A DNA stretch of 26,165 nucleotides from CBDUBU01 sp965365465 (GTDB lineage: Bacteria; Bacteroidota; Rhodothermia; Rhodothermales; DASSAV01): NCBI GenBank assembly GCA_965365465.1, contig CBDUBU010000018.1, positions 1 through 26,165 on the forward strand. Direction: 5' to 3'. Position numbers and translations under genes: made by a program. Positions 23,948 through 26,165 of this stretch are shown here, one piece after another (within the stretch, counting starts at the first letter, position 1; every line of letters begins with the position of its first letter). The notes beneath the pieces were generated by a model. The model searched no databases. It had not been told where the DNA came from and saw only the letters and a list, made by a program, of their open reading frames with translations.

Positions 23948-26165
23948 ATGGACCGTTTTTTCAAGTCATTGGGGCCGTTCATCAGGGCCGTTGTGCGGCA
24001 TTCCGTGGTAGTGCTGCTGATTGCGCTGCTGGTTTCGGCGGCGGCGTTTTACGAAGCCACCCACCTGCGCATCGACACCGACTTCTCGAAGCTCATCCCG
24101 TCCGATTATCCAAGCGTAGAGGCTCTGGAGCGGCTGCGGGCAACCGTCGGGGGAGAAAGCGAAGTGGCGGTGGCCGTGGTCAGCCCCTCCTTTGAGGCCA
24201 ACAAGGCTTTTGCCGAGGACTTCATCCCGAAGGCGCTGGCGCTGAAGCAAGAAAACGGCGAGCCTTACCTCACCCGCGTCGAGTACCGCCGAAACACGGA
24301 GTTTTTGCAGGACAACGCGCTCTACTTCGCCACGCCTGCCGAACTGGACAGCCTCCGGGACTACCTGCAAGCCAAGGTCGAGGATGCCCGTCTCGAAGCC
24401 AATCCTTTTTACTTCGACTTGGAAGACGAAGAAGAAGAGCCGGCCTCCGACTCCACAGCCGAGGCGCTGCAGAACGTCTACAAAGAGATCGTCGGAAAGG
24501 AGTATCCAGTCTCTGACGACAGTACGACCCTGGTGCTGCGGTTCTATCCTTCCGGCTCGCAGACCAACATCGGGTTTATCGACGCGCTGTACATGGACTT
24601 GAACCGGCTCGCGGCGGATATGCAACCGGCTTCGTACCATCCGCAGATGGAAATAAAGGCAGCAGGCCGGCTCTTGCGGACCCTGGTAGAAGTCCGCGCC
24701 ATCACCGGCGACGTTTTCAGTTCCTTCGGGGCAGGCGTTTCGACGGTTCTACTGATAGTAGTGCTCTATTTCTTCTACAAGGGCTACCATGCCCGGTCGC
24801 GCGGGCGTTTCTCAGGACGGATCCTGCTTTCCGAACTGGCTCGCACGCCCGTTCTTGCGCTTGTGATCGGGTTGCCGCTGATTATGAGCCTGAGTTGGAC
24901 GTTCGGGCTAGCCTATGTCGTCTATGAAACCCTGAACCTGATGACCTCGACGCTGGGCCTCGTGCTGTTCGGCCTGGGCATCGACTACGGCATCCACTTT
25001 TACGCACGGTACAGCGAGGAGCGAGGGCGGGGGCACGGCATCGCGGAGGCGGCAGAGATCACCTTTACCAGCACCGGGCAGGCCATCACCGTCGGGGCCC
25101 TCACCACGGCGGCGGCCATGTACATTCTGGTCATCGCCGATTTCAAAGGTTTCAGCGAGTTCGGCTTCATTGCAGGCACGGGCATCCTGTTCGCGCTCGT
25201 TTCGATGCTGGTGGTCATGCCCGCACTGATCGGCCTATTCGAGCGCTTCCGGCTGTTGAACCTGGATGTCGTCCATGCCGGGGAAGACCGGGCTGCCATT
25301 CGCGGACGGCGCTTCCCGGCGGCGCGACCCATCGTGATCGGAAGCATTGCGGCGGTGCTGGCCGCGCTCGTCTTTGTGCCGCGCGTCCAGTTCGAGTATG
25401 AGTTTGGAAAGCTCGAACCTGACTACGAAGCCTACGACGCCATGAACCGGGTCATCCGGCGCGTTTTCGACAGCGGCGGGCGCCGGAATCCGGCCTACGT
25501 CGTCGTCGATAGCCCGGAAGAAGTCCCTGCCGTGGTTGCCGCCGTGCGCAAAAAGGCGCAGGAGGACACGCTGTCTCCGACCATCCGGGAGGTTGAAAGC
25601 CTCCAGGAGCGGTTCCCGCTCTCAACGGAAGGGCAGCAGGAGAAGCTGGCGCGAATCGCCGAAATCCGGCAGATTCTGGAAGATCCCTTCTTGCAAGCAG
25701 AGGCGTCGCCTGAACTGGAACGCCTGCGCCGGGCCGCGCAGACGGACGCACCGATTGCGCTCAGCGACGTGCCGGACTTCCTGACAAAACAGTTCACCTC
25801 CAAATCCGGCGAGATCGGCAACTTCATCATGATCTACCCCTCGGTGGGACTCTCCGACGGGCGCGAGTCGATCCGGTTTTCGGAAGATGTGGGGGAAATC
25901 GTAACGGCAGACGGCAAGGTGTACCATGCCGGTTCCACCTCGCTCGTTGCGGCGGATATGTTACGCCTGATGATGGGAGAAGCGCCGTGGATGATTCTGG
26001 CGACGTTTCTGATCGTGTGCCTGCTGATGTACATAAACTTCCGCTCGCTCAAGTGGGCGGCGCTGGCTCTGATTCCGCTTCTGGTGGGAGTATTGTGGAT
26101 GCTGCTTCTGATGGAACTGTTCAAGGTGTCGCTGAACTTCTACAACCTCGTCGTGTTGCCGGCGG
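23948..26165 (+). CDS. MMPL/RND-family exporter, C-terminus cut by window edge
   Basis: The frame is open from ATG at 23948 to the window end (739 codons, no stop), so the last part is missing. The protein begins with a transmembrane helix (about 19-38), then a periplasmic domain of about 215 residues starting RIDTDFSKLIPSDYPSVEALERLRATVGGESEVAV. An acidic low-complexity patch (LEDEEEEPASDS) lies near 158-169. A first membrane bundle follows with the MMPL motif GLGIDYGIHFYARYSEERGRG (Gly344 to Gly348, Asp346). After it come a second periplasmic domain and the start of a second bundle (WMILATFLIVCLLMYINFRSLKW). This is the layout of proton-driven RND/MMPL exporters, including hopanoid transporter HpnN relatives. 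The cargo is probably a lipid or other hydrophobic molecule, by family analogy only. Confidence 0.9.
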   Translation, partial: MDRFFKSLGPFIRAVVRHSVVVLLIALLVSAAAFYEATHLRIDTDFSKLIPSDYPSVEALERLRATVGGESEVAVAVVSPSFEANKAFAEDFIPKALALKQENGEPYLTRVEYRRNTEFLQDNALYFATPAELDSLRDYLQAKVEDARLEANPFYFDLEDEEEEPASDSTAEALQNVYKEIVGKEYPVSDDSTTLVLRFYPSGSQTNIGFIDALYMDLNRLAADMQPASYHPQMEIKAAGRLLRTLVEVRAITGDVFSSFGAGVSTVLLIVVLYFFYKGYHARSRGRFSGRILLSELARTPVLALVIGLPLIMSLSWTFGLAYVVYETLNLMTSTLGLVLFGLGIDYGIHFYARYSEERGRGHGIAEAAEITFTSTGQAITVGALTTAAAMYILVIADFKGFSEFGFIAGTGILFALVSMLVVMPALIGLFERFRLLNLDVVHAGEDRAAIRGRRFPAARPIVIGSIAAVLAALVFVPRVQFEYEFGKLEPDYEAYDAMNRVIRRVFDSGGRRNPAYVVVDSPEEVPAVVAAVRKKAQEDTLSPTIREVESLQERFPLSTEGQQEKLARIAEIRQILEDPFLQAEASPELERLRRAAQTDAPIALSDVPDFLTKQFTSKSGEIGNFIMIYPSVGLSDGRESIRFSEDVGEIVTADGKVYHAGSTSLVAADMLRLMMGEAPWMILATFLIVCLLMYINFRSLKWAALALIPLLVGVLWMLLLMELFKVSLNFYNLVVLPA

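Noticed and set aside
1..26165. CRISPR array, tRNA/rRNA, prophage or insertion sequence
   Set aside because: No regularly spaced direct repeats, cloverleaf-like genes, integrase or transposase were seen anywhere in the window.

Overview
This 26 kb window is GC-rich, gene-dense chromosomal DNA, most likely from a member of the Rhodothermota/Bacteroidota (Rhodothermales-like). The evidence is a C-terminal sorting tail of type IX secretion kind on a secreted glycosidase, several lipoproteins, weak or absent Shine-Dalgarno sequences, a few TAnnTTTG-like promoter boxes, and a mixture of housekeeping and envelope genes. The phylum is an inference from gene content; no rRNA or tRNA gene is present to fix it.

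Layout. (1) 1-2827, minus strand: two consecutive genes of the glucoamylase-like/GH144 family. One is a large multidomain secreted enzyme, the other a lipoprotein cut by the window edge. (2) 2828-9892: housekeeping and metabolism. It holds a SAM methyltransferase, CTP synthase (pyrG, GTG start), a long SDR oxidoreductase, a second methyltransferase, a nucleotidyltransferase/HEPN pair of toxin-antitoxin type, and murQ (MurNAc-6-phosphate etherase). The HEPN frame runs antisense into the 3' end of murQ. (3) 9936-13686: a small lipoprotein gene with a probable frameshift, recF, and an M48 zinc metalloprotease lipoprotein. (4) 13881-17775, minus strand: a surface-polysaccharide group made of a UDP-glucuronate-4-epimerase-like enzyme, two overlapping GT4 glycosyltransferases and a MaoC hydratase. 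(5) 17906-20204: an AraC-type regulator divergent from an FAD-dependent monooxygenase. (6) 20275-26165: envelope genes, comprising an HTTM-like membrane protein translationally coupled to a small membrane-anchored protein, a polytopic flippase-like membrane protein, a DUF3047 secreted protein, and an MMPL/RND exporter cut by the right edge.

The epimerase and the two glycosyltransferases fit one exopolysaccharide or LPS-type pathway. Most other neighbours look like independent transcription units. I see no CRISPR array, prophage, insertion sequence, tRNA or rRNA. I did not find a convincing wholly new system. The items most worth a second look are the HTTM/YPMF-protein operon, the frameshifted lipoprotein, the NTase/HEPN pair overlapping murQ, and family-signature residues that are replaced in one glycosyltransferase and in the monooxygenase.
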